A stretch of 55,308 nt of DNA. Source: Alloprevotella sp. (GTDB taxonomy: Bacteria; Bacteroidota; Bacteroidia; Bacteroidales; Muribaculaceae). The stretch is taken from positions 72,978-128,285 of the forward strand of contig JAMPIE010000004.1 in NCBI GenBank assembly GCA_023663135.1. Direction: 5' to 3'. The notes beneath the pieces are model-generated. The model did not search any database. It was not told the origin of the DNA and saw only the letters and a program-made list of their open reading frames with translations. The position numbers were made by a program, and so were the translations under genes. Shown piece after piece: positions 35,181-44,498 of this stretch. How positions within the stretch are numbered: the stretch's first letter is position 1; every line of letters starts with the position of its first letter.

Positions 35181-36383
35181 ATGCCCATCACATTACTCGT
35201 CAAGGCTCGACTGCTCGTCCTGCCTATGCTTATCTTCATGATGGCCCTGTCGCTCAGGGCTGTCGGGGCCTCGCTTGCTCAGGGAGACGAGGAGACACCG
35301 TTTGTGGTGGTGCTTGATCCGGGTCATGGCGGCAAGGACCATGGGGCGATAGGGGCTATAACCAACGAGAAGAGCATCAACTTAGCCGTGGCCAAGGCTG
35401 TACGCGACATCCTTGGCGATAAGGCGCCCGAAATTAAGGTGGTGATGACTCGCTCTACTGATAGGTTTGTGACTCTCAACGGGCGTGCCGACATGGCCAA
35501 TAAGGCGGGAGGCGATCTCTTCGTGAGCATCCACACCAACTCCGTGGCCAACAGCAACCCCAACCGCAAGACAGTGGCCGGTGCTTCGGTCTATACCCTT
35601 GGCTTGGGTCGCACCGACGAGAACCTTGCCGTGGCCATGAGGGAAAATGCCGTGATGACCCTTGAGCCCGATTATACTACAGCCTATCAAGGATTTGACC
35701 CAAACAGTGCTGAGAGCTACATTATTTTTGAGATGGACCGCGACCTGCACATGGAGCAAAGCATCTCGGCCGCGCATGAGGTGCAGAAGAGCCTCGTGGC
35801 CACCGCCGGGCGCAACGACCGAGGAGTGTTGCAAGCCGGCTTCTTGGTGCTGAGAGCCACCTCCATGCCCGCCATCCTCGTAGAGCTCGACTTTATTTGC
35901 AACCCCACCCAGGAGCGATATATGGCGTCCTCCGAAGGGCAACAGACTTTGGGCGAGGCCGTGGCTCAGGGTATCATGAATTATAGCGAGGCAGCCCTCC
36001 GCGCTCGCGCACATATCTCCGGCAAGCCGTCCAAGCCGTCCAAGAAAAAGGCCGCCAAGCCGACCACGGCCAAGAGCCAACCGGTGGCACAGTCATCATC
36101 GCCCTCCAAGGTCGCTGGCGGTCCGACGCCGCTCGAAGAAGCTTCCGACTCCACCATCTATCGCATTCAATTCCTCGCCTCGCAAAGCCTCCTGACAAAA
36201 GGGGATTCGCGCCTCAACTCGCTCCCACTCTCGCCGGTTAACTATTACCTCCACGGAGGGATGGTGAAATATACCCTTGGGAGATTTTCGACGGAGCGCG
36301 AGGCTCAGGAGGCCCTCCCGGCAGTGCGTCGCCGCTTTAAAGATGCTTTCGTGATATCCACCAAGGGCAACTCCCGCCTCTGA
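35181..36383 (+). CDS. N-acetylmuramoyl-L-alanine amidase (Amidase_3) with SPOR-like C-terminus
   Basis: 400 residues. A signal peptide (about 1-31) is followed by the zinc amidase domain (about 42-275). Zinc ligands lie in VLDPGHGGKDHGAIG (His), NEKSINLAV (Glu) and FVSIHTNS (His); the catalytic Glu is in AILVELDFICN. A Lys/Pro/Ser linker (about 280-320) leads to a SPOR-like end (about 325-400, IYRIQFLASQSLL). It cleaves the stem peptide from glycan strands during daughter-cell separation. Upstream of an MCE protein, probably in one operon. Confidence 0.92.
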   Translation: MPITLLVKARLLVLPMLIFMMALSLRAVGASLAQGDEETPFVVVLDPGHGGKDHGAIGAITNEKSINLAVAKAVRDILGDKAPEIKVVMTRSTDRFVTLNGRADMANKAGGDLFVSIHTNSVANSNPNRKTVAGASVYTLGLGRTDENLAVAMRENAVMTLEPDYTTAYQGFDPNSAESYIIFEMDRDLHMEQSISAAHEVQKSLVATAGRNDRGVLQAGFLVLRATSMPAILVELDFICNPTQERYMASSEGQQTLGEAVAQGIMNYSEAALRARAHISGKPSKPSKKKAAKPTTAKSQPVAQSSSPSKVAGGPTPLEEASDSTIYRIQFLASQSLLTKGDSRLNSLPLSPVNYYLHGGMVKYTLGRFSTEREAQEALPAVRRRFKDAFVISTKGNSRL

Positions 36384-36438
36384 CATCCTCCAATATCAAT
36401 ATAGCCAAACTGACCCTCATCCAATTTAAGCGACATAT

Positions 36439-37326
36439 ATGAAAAAAGAAATAACTATCGGCCTGTCGGTCATCATTGCCCTTCTGGTGCTCTTCTTCGG
36501 TGTGAACTATCTAAAGGGCATCAACCTCTTTAAAGCCTCCAATTACTATTACGCATCATATAGCGATGTGGCAGGCCTGGCACAGAGTGCTCCCGTCACT
36601 GTCAACGGCTATAAGGTGGGCCTCGTCAGAGACCTCAACTATGAGTATGACAATCCCGGCCATGTATTGGTAGAGATGTCGCTCGACAGCAAGCTGCGTC
36701 TCCCTCAGGGCACCAGAGCCGTATTAGTGACCGATATGCTCGGCACCTCGTCGATTGAGCTTCAGATGGGCTCGGGGAGCACCGACTATAACGTGGGCGA
36801 CCGCATCCCGGGCGAGACAGCCGCCGGACTCATGGCCAGCGTATCGGGAAGCATCATGCCGGGCATCCAGTCAATCCTTCCTAAGGTTGACTCCCTGCTT
36901 GCCTCGGCCGTGACCCTCGCCTCCGACCCCGCTCTCCAGGCCTCAGTGAAGCGCCTAGACGCCATCACGGCCAACCTTGAGCGCACTACCGCCCTCCTCT
37001 CCCGCTCCATGGCAGCCATGCCCGGAGTTACAGCCGATGCCCAGGCCACCATGTCCAACGTCAAAGATCTCTCCGGCAATCTTGCCTCCTTCTCGGCCGA
37101 GGTGAACCGACTTCCTCTCGACTCCACCTTCCGCAACATCCGGGAGCTTACAATCCAGCTCAACGCCCTTGCTGCATCGCTCAACTCACCCGAATCATCG
37201 CTCGGCCTGCTGCTCCACGACCCCGAGCTCTATCGCAACCTCAACGCCTCGGCTGCTGCCCTTGACTCGCTTCTTATCGACGTGAAGCGTAATCCTAAGC
37301 GTTACATCTCCATCAAGCTCCTTTAA
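36439..37326 (+). CDS. MCE/MlaD-family protein
   Basis: 295 residues. An N-terminal membrane anchor (about 5-24, ITIGLSVIIALLVLFFGVNY) is followed by one MCE domain (about 38-115, DVAGLAQSAPVTVNGYKVGLV) and a helical tail of about 170 residues. It resembles the substrate-binding subunit of MlaFEDB-type lipid transport between membranes. No ATPase or permease genes are adjacent, so partners must be elsewhere. 55 bases after the amidase gene. Confidence 0.9.
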   Translation: MKKEITIGLSVIIALLVLFFGVNYLKGINLFKASNYYYASYSDVAGLAQSAPVTVNGYKVGLVRDLNYEYDNPGHVLVEMSLDSKLRLPQGTRAVLVTDMLGTSSIELQMGSGSTDYNVGDRIPGETAAGLMASVSGSIMPGIQSILPKVDSLLASAVTLASDPALQASVKRLDAITANLERTTALLSRSMAAMPGVTADAQATMSNVKDLSGNLASFSAEVNRLPLDSTFRNIRELTIQLNALAASLNSPESSLGLLLHDPELYRNLNASAAALDSLLIDVKRNPKRYISIKLL

Positions 37327-37486
37327 GTGATCTTCAAGAAATGACTTGGTAGACTTTCTTGTCTTTTTTGGCGTCTTTTTCAACTCAGTTTAGTCATGTA
37401 GCTCGCTACACTCCTGAGCTTTCGCTACAAAATCTGCACAAAAAATCCTGCGAAATTCTATACCAACTTATTTTTTTTACGATTAC
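37323..37486 (+). repeat. MITE-like dispersed repeat, copy B
   Basis: A 164-bp element matching copy A in opposite orientation with few substitutions. It carries 13 extra bases (around 37427-37439, ACAAAATCTGCAC). It begins at the stop codon of the MCE gene and ends 42 bases before the uvrA promoter -7 element. Imperfect terminal inverted repeats: AATGACTTGGTAGA.. against the complement of ..TATACCAACTTATT. It can fold around TGTAGC-TC-GCTACA with CTCAG/CTGAG flanks. No ORF; it may also act as a terminator. Confidence 0.85.
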
Positions 37487-37504
37487 TAATAACTGTTAAG
37501 GCGG

Positions 37505-37535
37505 TTGGCCATGCGAGGCTTTTTCACTACCTTTG
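37505..37535 (+). promoter_or_regulatory. uvrA promoter
   Basis: TTG (37505-37507), a 20-base spacer and TACCTTTG (37528-37535). The -7 box ends only 6 bases before the ATG at 37542, so the transcript is predicted to begin at or next to the start codon. Confidence 0.65.
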
Positions 37536-37541
37536 CATCTT

Positions 37542-40385
37542 ATGAAGAATGCAGAGAAGACGGCTCAAGCCAAGGCGCTTGACCGCAACATACATATATC
37601 CAACGCAAAGGTAAACAACCTCAAGGGAGTGACCGTCGATCTGGCGCGCAATTCCTTTACCGTAGTCACCGGAGTGAGCGGGTCGGGCAAGTCTTCGCTG
37701 GCCTTTGATACACTCTATGCTGAGGGTCAGCGGCGCTATGTTGAGAGCCTAAGTGCTTATGCTCGCCAGTTTATGGGCAAGATGCATAAGCCTGAATGTG
37801 ACCTCATACGCGGGTTGCCCCCTGCTATTGCTATTGAACAGAAGGTCAATACGCGCAACCCCCGCTCCACCGTAGGCACCTCGACCGAGATATATGACTA
37901 CCTGAGGCTCCTGTTTGGACGAGTGGGCCGCACTTTTTCACCTGTGACGGGTCGAGAGGTGCGCCGCCACAATGTCGATGATATTGTAGCTGCTGTCACA
38001 GCCTATCCCGAGGGTACGCGTATGGTGGTGGCTGCCCCGCTTATTATCCCCGAGGGGCGCGACTTGGTGTCGCAAATCCCGGTGCTTATATCGGCCGGCT
38101 ACTCTCGCGTGATTGATGCCGACGGCACACCCACCGACATGGATGAACTCCTTGCAAATCCTCCCGCATCGTCAGAGGGACTCATGCTCCTTATTGATCG
38201 CCTGGCCGTAGAGAAAGAGGGTGAGGAGGTGAGTCGCCTGGCCGACTCTGTTGAGACAGCCATATTTGAGGGTAAGGGAGAAGCCATCGTGATGATGTAT
38301 GAGCATCGGGGCGAGAAGCCCACGCAGCTCACATTTTCCACCCGTTTTGAGGCCGATGGAATGACCTTCACTGAGCCATCCGAACAAATGTTTAACTTCA
38401 ACAACCCCTTTGGCGCCTGCCCCGAGTGTGAGGGATTTGGCAAGAGCATTGGCATTGACGAGTCTCTTGTGGTGCCTGATCGCAATCGGTCGGTCTACAA
38501 TGGGGCGGTGGCTGCCTGGCGTGGGCCCAAGATGGATGAATGGCGAGTGCGCTTCCTCTCGTTGGCCACGCGCATGAACTTCCCTGTTCACAAGCCCTAT
38601 GCCGAACTCAGCGACGAAGAGCGAGACATCCTCTGGCATGGTTCATCGGCTTATGGATGGGAGGGCATCGACGGCTTCTTCCAGATGGTGGAGGAAAATC
38701 AGTATAAGATACAGTATCGCATCATGAAGGCCAAGTTTAGGGGAAAACGCACGTGCACCCTATGCCATGGCACACGCCTGCGACGCGACGCGCTCTATGT
38801 CCGTGTCGGCGGGATGACGATATCAGAGATGGTGGCTATGCCCGTGAGTCGCCTCTATGATTTTTTTGAGACCTTGAAGCTCGAGGGCAACGATGGCAAG
38901 ATAGCCGAGCGGCTATTGGCTGAGATACGCTCGCGCCTGAGGTTTCTCATTGATGTGGGGCTGGGCTATCTTACGCTCGACCGCGCCTCCAACACCCTCT
39001 CGGGTGGAGAGAGCCAGCGCATCAATCTTGCCACGTCGCTCGGCTCCTCCCTCGTGGGTTCGCTATATATTCTCGACGAGCCGAGCATCGGCCTGCATTC
39101 GCGCGACACCGGTCGCCTAATAGGCGTCCTCCGTCGCTTGCAGCAGATTGGCAACACTGTGGTGGTGGTGGAGCATGACGAGGAGATAATGGAGGCTGCC
39201 GACAGTATCATCGACGTGGGACCCGCCGCCGGGTCGCTTGGCGGCGAGATTGTCTATTCGGGACCAATCATACCGGCGCCTGCCGATACTCGCAGCCTGA
39301 CTCTGCGCTATCTCGACGGGTCGATGTCTATTCCGCTGCCCAAGAGTAGGCGCAAGTGGCGCAACTATGTTGAAATTGTAGGGGCCACTGAGCATAATCT
39401 CAAAGATATCACTGTGAAGTTTCCCCTCGATGTGCTCACGGTGGTGACCGGCGTGAGCGGATCGGGCAAATCAACCTTAGTGAGAGACATCCTCTATAAG
39501 TCGCTCGCCTTGCGCAACGGCGACAATGCCGGTGTGCCCGGTGCTCACAAGGAGCTCAACGTGAGCCGTCGGACACCGTTGCCTGTCATCTTTGTTGACC
39601 AGAACAGTATAGGGAAGAGCACTCGCTCTAATCCCGCCACCTATCTCAAGGCATTTGACGAGATAAGACGCCTCTTTGCAGAGCAGCCCGCCGCCAAGCA
39701 GATGGGCTTTCCATCGGGCTATTTCTCCTTTAATGTGGAGGGTGGACGCTGCGAGCGCTGCAAGGGTGAGGGCACCATCACCATAGAGATGCAATTTATG
39801 GCCGACATCACTATAGAGTGTGAAGAGTGTCATGGCGAGCGATATAAGCGCGATGTGCTTGCCATCCGTTATCGGGGCAAGAATATATCGGAAGTGCTTG
39901 ATATGACTGTCGACGATGCCATTGCCTTTTTCAATGAGGCCGACGAGAAAGATACTACGGCCCATCGCATCGTCCGTCGGCTGCGCCCCCTTGCCGACGT
40001 TGGCTTGGGCTACATTAAGCTCGGCCAGAGCTCATCGACCCTCTCAGGAGGTGAGAACCAGCGAGTAAAGTTGGCCTATTATCTGGTGGGCGAGAGCCTT
40101 ACCGGCCTCTCGATGTTTATCTTTGACGAGCCCACCACCGGCCTCCATTTCCATGACATAAGGCGGCTGATGGAATGTCTCAACCGCCTTGTCGATATGG
40201 GCCACACGGTGGTGGTCATTGAGCATAATATGGATGTGATAAAGATGGCCGACCATGTGATAGACATTGGCCCTGAAGGGGGTGATGCCGGCGGCGAGAT
40301 TGTTGCCACGGGCACTCCCGAGGAGATAGCTGCTTGTCCGGCATCCATCACCGGGCGTTACCTTGCCCCGAAGCTCAGTAAGTGA
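37542..40385 (+). CDS. uvrA: UvrABC excinuclease subunit A
   Basis: 947 residues from the ATG at 37542; a TTG three codons upstream is rejected because it falls inside the -7 element. Two ABC ATPase modules: Walker A1 GVSGSGKSS (44-52) and Walker A2 GVSGSGKSTL, signature motifs LSGGESQR and LSGGENQR, and Walker B ILDEPSIG and IFDEPTTG. The second zinc module (CERCKGEG...CEECHGER) is complete. The N-terminal zinc module keeps only its distal pair (GACPECEGFG). It detects DNA damage in nucleotide-excision repair. Its end is 2 bases from the convergent ruvA end. Confidence 0.96.
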   Translation: MKNAEKTAQAKALDRNIHISNAKVNNLKGVTVDLARNSFTVVTGVSGSGKSSLAFDTLYAEGQRRYVESLSAYARQFMGKMHKPECDLIRGLPPAIAIEQKVNTRNPRSTVGTSTEIYDYLRLLFGRVGRTFSPVTGREVRRHNVDDIVAAVTAYPEGTRMVVAAPLIIPEGRDLVSQIPVLISAGYSRVIDADGTPTDMDELLANPPASSEGLMLLIDRLAVEKEGEEVSRLADSVETAIFEGKGEAIVMMYEHRGEKPTQLTFSTRFEADGMTFTEPSEQMFNFNNPFGACPECEGFGKSIGIDESLVVPDRNRSVYNGAVAAWRGPKMDEWRVRFLSLATRMNFPVHKPYAELSDEERDILWHGSSAYGWEGIDGFFQMVEENQYKIQYRIMKAKFRGKRTCTLCHGTRLRRDALYVRVGGMTISEMVAMPVSRLYDFFETLKLEGNDGKIAERLLAEIRSRLRFLIDVGLGYLTLDRASNTLSGGESQRINLATSLGSSLVGSLYILDEPSIGLHSRDTGRLIGVLRRLQQIGNTVVVVEHDEEIMEAADSIIDVGPAAGSLGGEIVYSGPIIPAPADTRSLTLRYLDGSMSIPLPKSRRKWRNYVEIVGATEHNLKDITVKFPLDVLTVVTGVSGSGKSTLVRDILYKSLALRNGDNAGVPGAHKELNVSRRTPLPVIFVDQNSIGKSTRSNPATYLKAFDEIRRLFAEQPAAKQMGFPSGYFSFNVEGGRCERCKGEGTITIEMQFMADITIECEECHGERYKRDVLAIRYRGKNISEVLDMTVDDAIAFFNEADEKDTTAHRIVRRLRPLADVGLGYIKLGQSSSTLSGGENQRVKLAYYLVGESLTGLSMFIFDEPTTGLHFHDIRRLMECLNRLVDMGHTVVVIEHNMDVIKMADHVIDIGPEGGDAGGEIVATGTPEEIAACPASITGRYLAPKLSK

Positions 40386-40387
40386 GC

Positions 40388-40999
40388 CTACATCATGGTC
40401 AGCGACCGCTTGATGGCGGCCTCTACTGTGACTGAGGGGTTGGAGTCAAATATTTTCTTAAGCACCTTCTGACTCGCTGGCTTGGCAAATCCGAGCATAA
40501 GTAGGGCCGCCAAGGCTTCCTCATAAGCCTCGCTTGTGGGGGCAGCCGCGGGGATGTCGGCTGCGCCCTCGATTGCAGCGATCTTGATCTTGTCGCGGAG
40601 GTCTATGATGATGCGCTCAGCGGTCTTGGCCCCGATGCCTTTCACCGCCTTGAGGCGCTTTGAATCGCCCGAGGCAATCACCTGCTCGAGCTCGGCGGGG
40701 GAGACCGACGAGAGTATCATCCTGGCCGTATTGGCACCCACACCGCTCACGCTGAGGAGAGCGCGGAAGAGTGCCCTCTCTCTCTCGGCGAGAAAGCCAA
40801 AGAGGAGGTGGGCGTCTTCGCGTATGATCTCATGGATCAAAAGCTTGATTGGAGCCGAGCTTCCATCCTTGGCAAGGGCCTCTTCTAAGGGCACATAAGT
40901 GGTGAGCGAGATGTCGGCGTGATAGCCAATTCCTCCGGCCTCGATGACGGCATAAGTGGGGGTAAGCTCGGAGAGCCTTCCTATGATATATTCAATCAT
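40388..40999 (-). CDS. ruvA: Holliday junction DNA helicase subunit RuvA
   Basis: 203 residues from the ATG beginning MIEYIIGRLSELTPTY, which matches the family start; the 13-codon upstream extension lies inside sdaA and is rejected. OB-fold domain (1-65), two helix-hairpin-helix motifs (about 70-140, GVGANTARMILS and GIGAKTAERIIIDLRDK) and the C-terminal RuvB-binding domain (about 155-203). It overlaps sdaA by 4 bases. ruvB is not in the window. Confidence 0.95.
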   Translation of the reverse strand: MIEYIIGRLSELTPTYAVIEAGGIGYHADISLTTYVPLEEALAKDGSSAPIKLLIHEIIREDAHLLFGFLAERERALFRALLSVSGVGANTARMILSSVSPAELEQVIASGDSKRLKAVKGIGAKTAERIIIDLRDKIKIAAIEGAADIPAAAPTSEAYEEALAALLMLGFAKPASQKVLKKIFDSNPSVTVEAAIKRSLTMM

Positions 41000-42228
41000 G
41001 ATTCGTGGGCGGGATTGCGGAGCGGGCGAGGCTTCCAAGTTCGGGCAAGGCCTCCTTCGCCGGTCTCCTTATATATAGAGGGGAGGTCGTGGCCTGTTTC
41101 TTTCATCACCTCCACGACGCGGTCAAACGAGACGCGGTGTACACCATCGGTGAAGGCCGAATAGATGTTGGAATCGAGAGCACGGGCAGCGGCATAGGCG
41201 TTGCGCTCAATGCAGGGGATCTGTACGAGTCCGCAGACGGGGTCGCAGGTCATGCCAAGATGGTGTTCGAGACCCATCTCGGCGGCATATTCAATCTGAG
41301 CGGGAGTGCCTCCAAAGAGCTGATTGGCGGCGGCGGCGGCCATAGCGCAGGCCACTCCAACCTCGCCTTGACATCCCACCTCGGCGCCGGCGATTGAGGC
41401 GTTGGTCTTCACCACGTTGCCAATGAGCCCGGCGGTGGCCAAGGCTCGCAGGATGCGGGCTTCTGAGAAGTCGCGGCTCTTCCAAAGATGATAGAGCACG
41501 GCGGGGAGAACTCCGCATGACCCACAGGTGGGAGCGGTGACGATCACCCCTCCCGAGGCATTTTCTTCGCTCACTGCCAAGGCATAACTGAAGACAAGGC
41601 CTCGGCTCTGAAGATTGGTCTTATAACCGGAGGCCCTGACATTGTAAGCGGCGGCGCGGCGAGTCAGTCCAAGAGGCCCTGGAAGGACACCCTCGCTGTC
41701 GAGGCCACGCTCCACGGCAGCCTTCATCGTCTGCCAGACGGTGCGCAGGTAGTCCCATATGTCGGAGCCTTCACATTCTTCTACATACTCCCAGTAACCT
41801 CGGCCTGTGTCTTGACACCATTGCATGATCTCAGTGAGGTGGTTCATGGGGTAGACTTCGGGAGTCTCAAGGCTCGAGTCGCCTTCCTCGGCTATCTGTC
41901 CGCCGCCAACGCTGTAGATAGTGCGCTCGGCGGTGACTTTTCCCTCTGTGTCGAGGGCCTCATATTTCATGCCGTTGGGGTGGAAGGGGAGGAATATGGT
42001 TGGCTCCCAGATGATTTCGGTAGGAGCGATGGGGGTGAGTGAGTCAAGGATAGCCACATCGGTGAGGTGTCCCTTTCCGGTCCCGGCCAGGGCGCCGTAG
42101 AGAGTCACACGGAAAGAGGCGGCGTCTCTATGGTCTTGGCCGAAGAGGAGGGCGGCTTGTCGAGGCCCCATGGTGTGGGAAGAGGAGGGGCCGGTGCCTA
42201 TGCGGTAGAGTTCACGTATAGATTTCAT
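40996..42228 (-). CDS. sdaA: L-serine ammonia-lyase, iron-sulfur type, single chain
   Basis: 410 residues. It deaminates serine to pyruvate and ammonia. The beta domain with IGTGPSSSHTMGP (about 11-23) comes first. The alpha domain (about 170-400) carries the [4Fe-4S] cysteines in CGSCG, GCQGEVG and CDPVCGLVQIPCIERNA. It ends with translation overlapping ruvA (ATGA). The terminator of ppiD lies just upstream of its start, so its own promoter must be in the short gap or it depends on readthrough. Confidence 0.94.
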   Translation of the reverse strand: MKSIRELYRIGTGPSSSHTMGPRQAALLFGQDHRDAASFRVTLYGALAGTGKGHLTDVAILDSLTPIAPTEIIWEPTIFLPFHPNGMKYEALDTEGKVTAERTIYSVGGGQIAEEGDSSLETPEVYPMNHLTEIMQWCQDTGRGYWEYVEECEGSDIWDYLRTVWQTMKAAVERGLDSEGVLPGPLGLTRRAAAYNVRASGYKTNLQSRGLVFSYALAVSEENASGGVIVTAPTCGSCGVLPAVLYHLWKSRDFSEARILRALATAGLIGNVVKTNASIAGAEVGCQGEVGVACAMAAAAANQLFGGTPAQIEYAAEMGLEHHLGMTCDPVCGLVQIPCIERNAYAAARALDSNIYSAFTDGVHRVSFDRVVEVMKETGHDLPSIYKETGEGGLARTWKPRPLRNPAHES

Positions 42229-42244
42229 GGATATAGGAGGGTCT

Positions 42245-42289
42245 GCAAAAAGCTCCGACGGCCCGGTGCGGGGCGCATCGGGCCGTCGG
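42245..42289 (-). terminator. Terminator downstream of ppiD-like gene
   Basis: A long GC-rich inverted repeat (42255-42265 with 42279-42289, extended by 4 inner pairs), followed on the minus strand by GCTTTTTGC. A typical intrinsic terminator. Confidence 0.85.
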
Positions 42290-42305
42290 GATATGAGGGG
42301 ATTGA

Positions 42306-44390
42306 TTAGTCGCGATAAAATTTCTTGAGTCGGTTGTCGACCTTTTTGTTGCCCATAAGGATGGCGGGGATCATCTGGCTGAGAGCTGAGCCGCCGCGCT
42401 GGCGCATGAAGGTTGAAGCACTTTCTTCAGGGTTGTAGGGACGGGCGGCCTGGTCAACGTTGAGGACCTGAAGCACCACGATGGAGTTGGTGCCCTTGAC
42501 GGGGCCAACGAGAGTGCCGGGCTTGGCAGCGATAACAGAGCCGGTAACCTGGCTCTCGCGGTTGCCAATGCGAGTGATGCTGTTTTGGCCGAAGGCTACA
42601 GAGGTAGAGTCAATCTGCGAACCCAAGAGCTGGGCATAACCGGCGAGGTCGGATGCTTTGCCGGCATACTGCTCGACGAGGGCATTGCCTTTTTTCTCGT
42701 TGAGGGCAGCGGCACGTAGGGCGGGCTCAATCTGAGCGGCGTTGTAGGGGAGGTAGCCGTCATAGATGTCGTTGAGGGCAACGGCGATAAACTGGCCGCT
42801 CATCTCGTCGCCATAGACGGGGCTCACCTGGCCTTTCTTAGCATCGAGGGCCCATACGATGGCGTTGCGGGTGTCGTCGTAGTTGCCCACGGTGGGGGTC
42901 GACTCGGTGATGAGAGTTGGGACGGCAGTGTAACCGGCGGCTACAGCGTTTTCGGCAAACTTGGTTGCATCGTTGTTCTCAGCAATGTAGGCGCGGAGGT
43001 CGGCGTTGACCTTATTGATGGTGGCGCGAGAGGGCTCGGCAGTGTAGGTCACGATAGCCACGTCGGCGGTTGCGACTGGAGCCTTGCGCTCGTTGACGCA
43101 GAAGATGCGGCCCATTTGAGCGGAGGCAGCAGTGTCGGGGGTGAAGTAGTTGTTGAGGGGTGCGCTGTTGATGATTTCGGCAATCTCGCTATACTGCGGA
43201 TCGGTGAGAGTGAGCCAGAGGTCGGTCTGCGATTGAGTGTTGGGGATCTGAGCGAGCGACTCGAAGGTGACGGAACCGTTGTTGAGGCCGTTGATGATGG
43301 AGTCGAGCTGTTGGCGAGGAGCCATGACGGCAGCCACGTTGATGTTTACAGAGTCGACGGCTGTCTTTTTGTCGATAAGCTTAGCTAAGGTGTAGTTGTT
43401 GCCTATGTGGCTGATGGGAGCCACAGAGCCGATGGATGCGGTGTCGGCAAAGGCCTTGGCTTGACGGTTGGCCATTCGGGAGAGGGCTCCGGTCTGGCGG
43501 TCAACGACAAAGTCGGTCATCTCGGCAATGCCTTCGGTGCCGGGCTGATTGCGGAGGGCCACGAGGGCATCTTCAACTTGAGTCTCAGCGGCGGCGAGGT
43601 CGTCTTGAGAGGGGTTGATAGCTACGGCGATGTAGCTGATGGCGCGGGTGGGCTCGTCGAGGCGATAGCTCTCTTTGTTTTTGGCCCACTGATTGCGGAT
43701 GTCGTCGTCGGATATGGGATAGTCGTCGTCGGCGAGAGAAGAGTAGCTCTTAGAGACGAAAGCTACGTTGCGGTTGTCGGTGTTGTCAATCCAGCTGTGC
43801 TTTGCATCGAGGTCGTTGGCCTGTAGAGTGCCGAGGAAGAGGTTGTTGAACTTCTGCTGAAGGAGCATCTGAGCCCAATTCTCTTCGATGCCTTTCCAGA
43901 GAGCCGATAGATTAGACATCATCTCGGGGTCGACATTGGCATATTGGTCGGATCCGGAGACAATCTCATTGAGTTGAGCGGCACTTTGGAGCTGACCGCC
44001 GGTCATCTGCTGGACATACATATCGGCATATTGAGAGTTGGCGCCGAAGAGGGCGTCGGCGAGCTCGGAGTCGGTGACTGTGAGGCCCAGATTCTCAGCC
44101 TCTTTGTTGAAGAGAGCTTCTTGGACCATCTGGGAAAGAACCTGTTGCTGTATCACTGCTCCGTCCATTTTCTGACCGTTTTGCTGGAGCTGGTTGCTCA
44201 TCTGCTGGACACGGTTTTGGAAAGCGTCGATTTCAATTGACTGACCGTCAATCTTAGCCACGGTGGTGGGGCTGCCGAAGAGAGTACGGCCAGAGGTGAA
44301 GAAGTCACCGATGATGAAGGCCAAAAGAGCCCCGCCGATGATGATCAACAGGAGCACTGATTTGCTTCTGATTTTTTCTAAGGTTGCCAT
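42306..44390 (-). CDS. PpiD-like periplasmic peptidyl-prolyl isomerase/chaperone
   Basis: 694 residues. A single N-terminal membrane anchor (about 12-31, VLLLIIIGGALLAFIIGDFF) precedes a SurA/PpiD-type N-domain (about 45-240, VLSQMVQEALFNKEAENLGL). Parvulin-like regions follow (about 340-460), degenerate at the catalytic positions, and a long C-terminal domain. It should assist folding of exported proteins at the inner membrane. Length is normal for Bacteroidota PpiD. It is transcribed from its own promoter with a hairpin in the leader. Confidence 0.88.
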   Translation of the reverse strand: MATLEKIRSKSVLLLIIIGGALLAFIIGDFFTSGRTLFGSPTTVAKIDGQSIEIDAFQNRVQQMSNQLQQNGQKMDGAVIQQQVLSQMVQEALFNKEAENLGLTVTDSELADALFGANSQYADMYVQQMTGGQLQSAAQLNEIVSGSDQYANVDPEMMSNLSALWKGIEENWAQMLLQQKFNNLFLGTLQANDLDAKHSWIDNTDNRNVAFVSKSYSSLADDDYPISDDDIRNQWAKNKESYRLDEPTRAISYIAVAINPSQDDLAAAETQVEDALVALRNQPGTEGIAEMTDFVVDRQTGALSRMANRQAKAFADTASIGSVAPISHIGNNYTLAKLIDKKTAVDSVNINVAAVMAPRQQLDSIINGLNNGSVTFESLAQIPNTQSQTDLWLTLTDPQYSEIAEIINSAPLNNYFTPDTAASAQMGRIFCVNERKAPVATADVAIVTYTAEPSRATINKVNADLRAYIAENNDATKFAENAVAAGYTAVPTLITESTPTVGNYDDTRNAIVWALDAKKGQVSPVYGDEMSGQFIAVALNDIYDGYLPYNAAQIEPALRAAALNEKKGNALVEQYAGKASDLAGYAQLLGSQIDSTSVAFGQNSITRIGNRESQVTGSVIAAKPGTLVGPVKGTNSIVVLQVLNVDQAARPYNPEESASTFMRQRGGSALSQMIPAILMGNKKVDNRLKKFYRD

Positions 44391-44427
44391 TTATTTGTTA
44401 AGGTTGCTGTATTTTTAATCGATGAAG

Positions 44428-44461
44428 ATAAGGCCCTTAGGGAAAAGCCGAGGGGCCTTAT
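44428..44461 (-). promoter_or_regulatory. Hairpin in the ppiD leader (metK terminator or 5'-UTR structure)
   Basis: An 11-bp stem (44428-44438 with 44451-44461, one G-T pair) with a 12-base loop. It lies between the ppiD promoter and its ATG on the minus strand, so both ppiD mRNA and metK readthrough contain it. There is no strong T-run after it. Confidence 0.5.
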
Positions 44462-44498
44462 TGCGTGGGGCATGGCTTTGCCTTGTGCAATTAACGCG

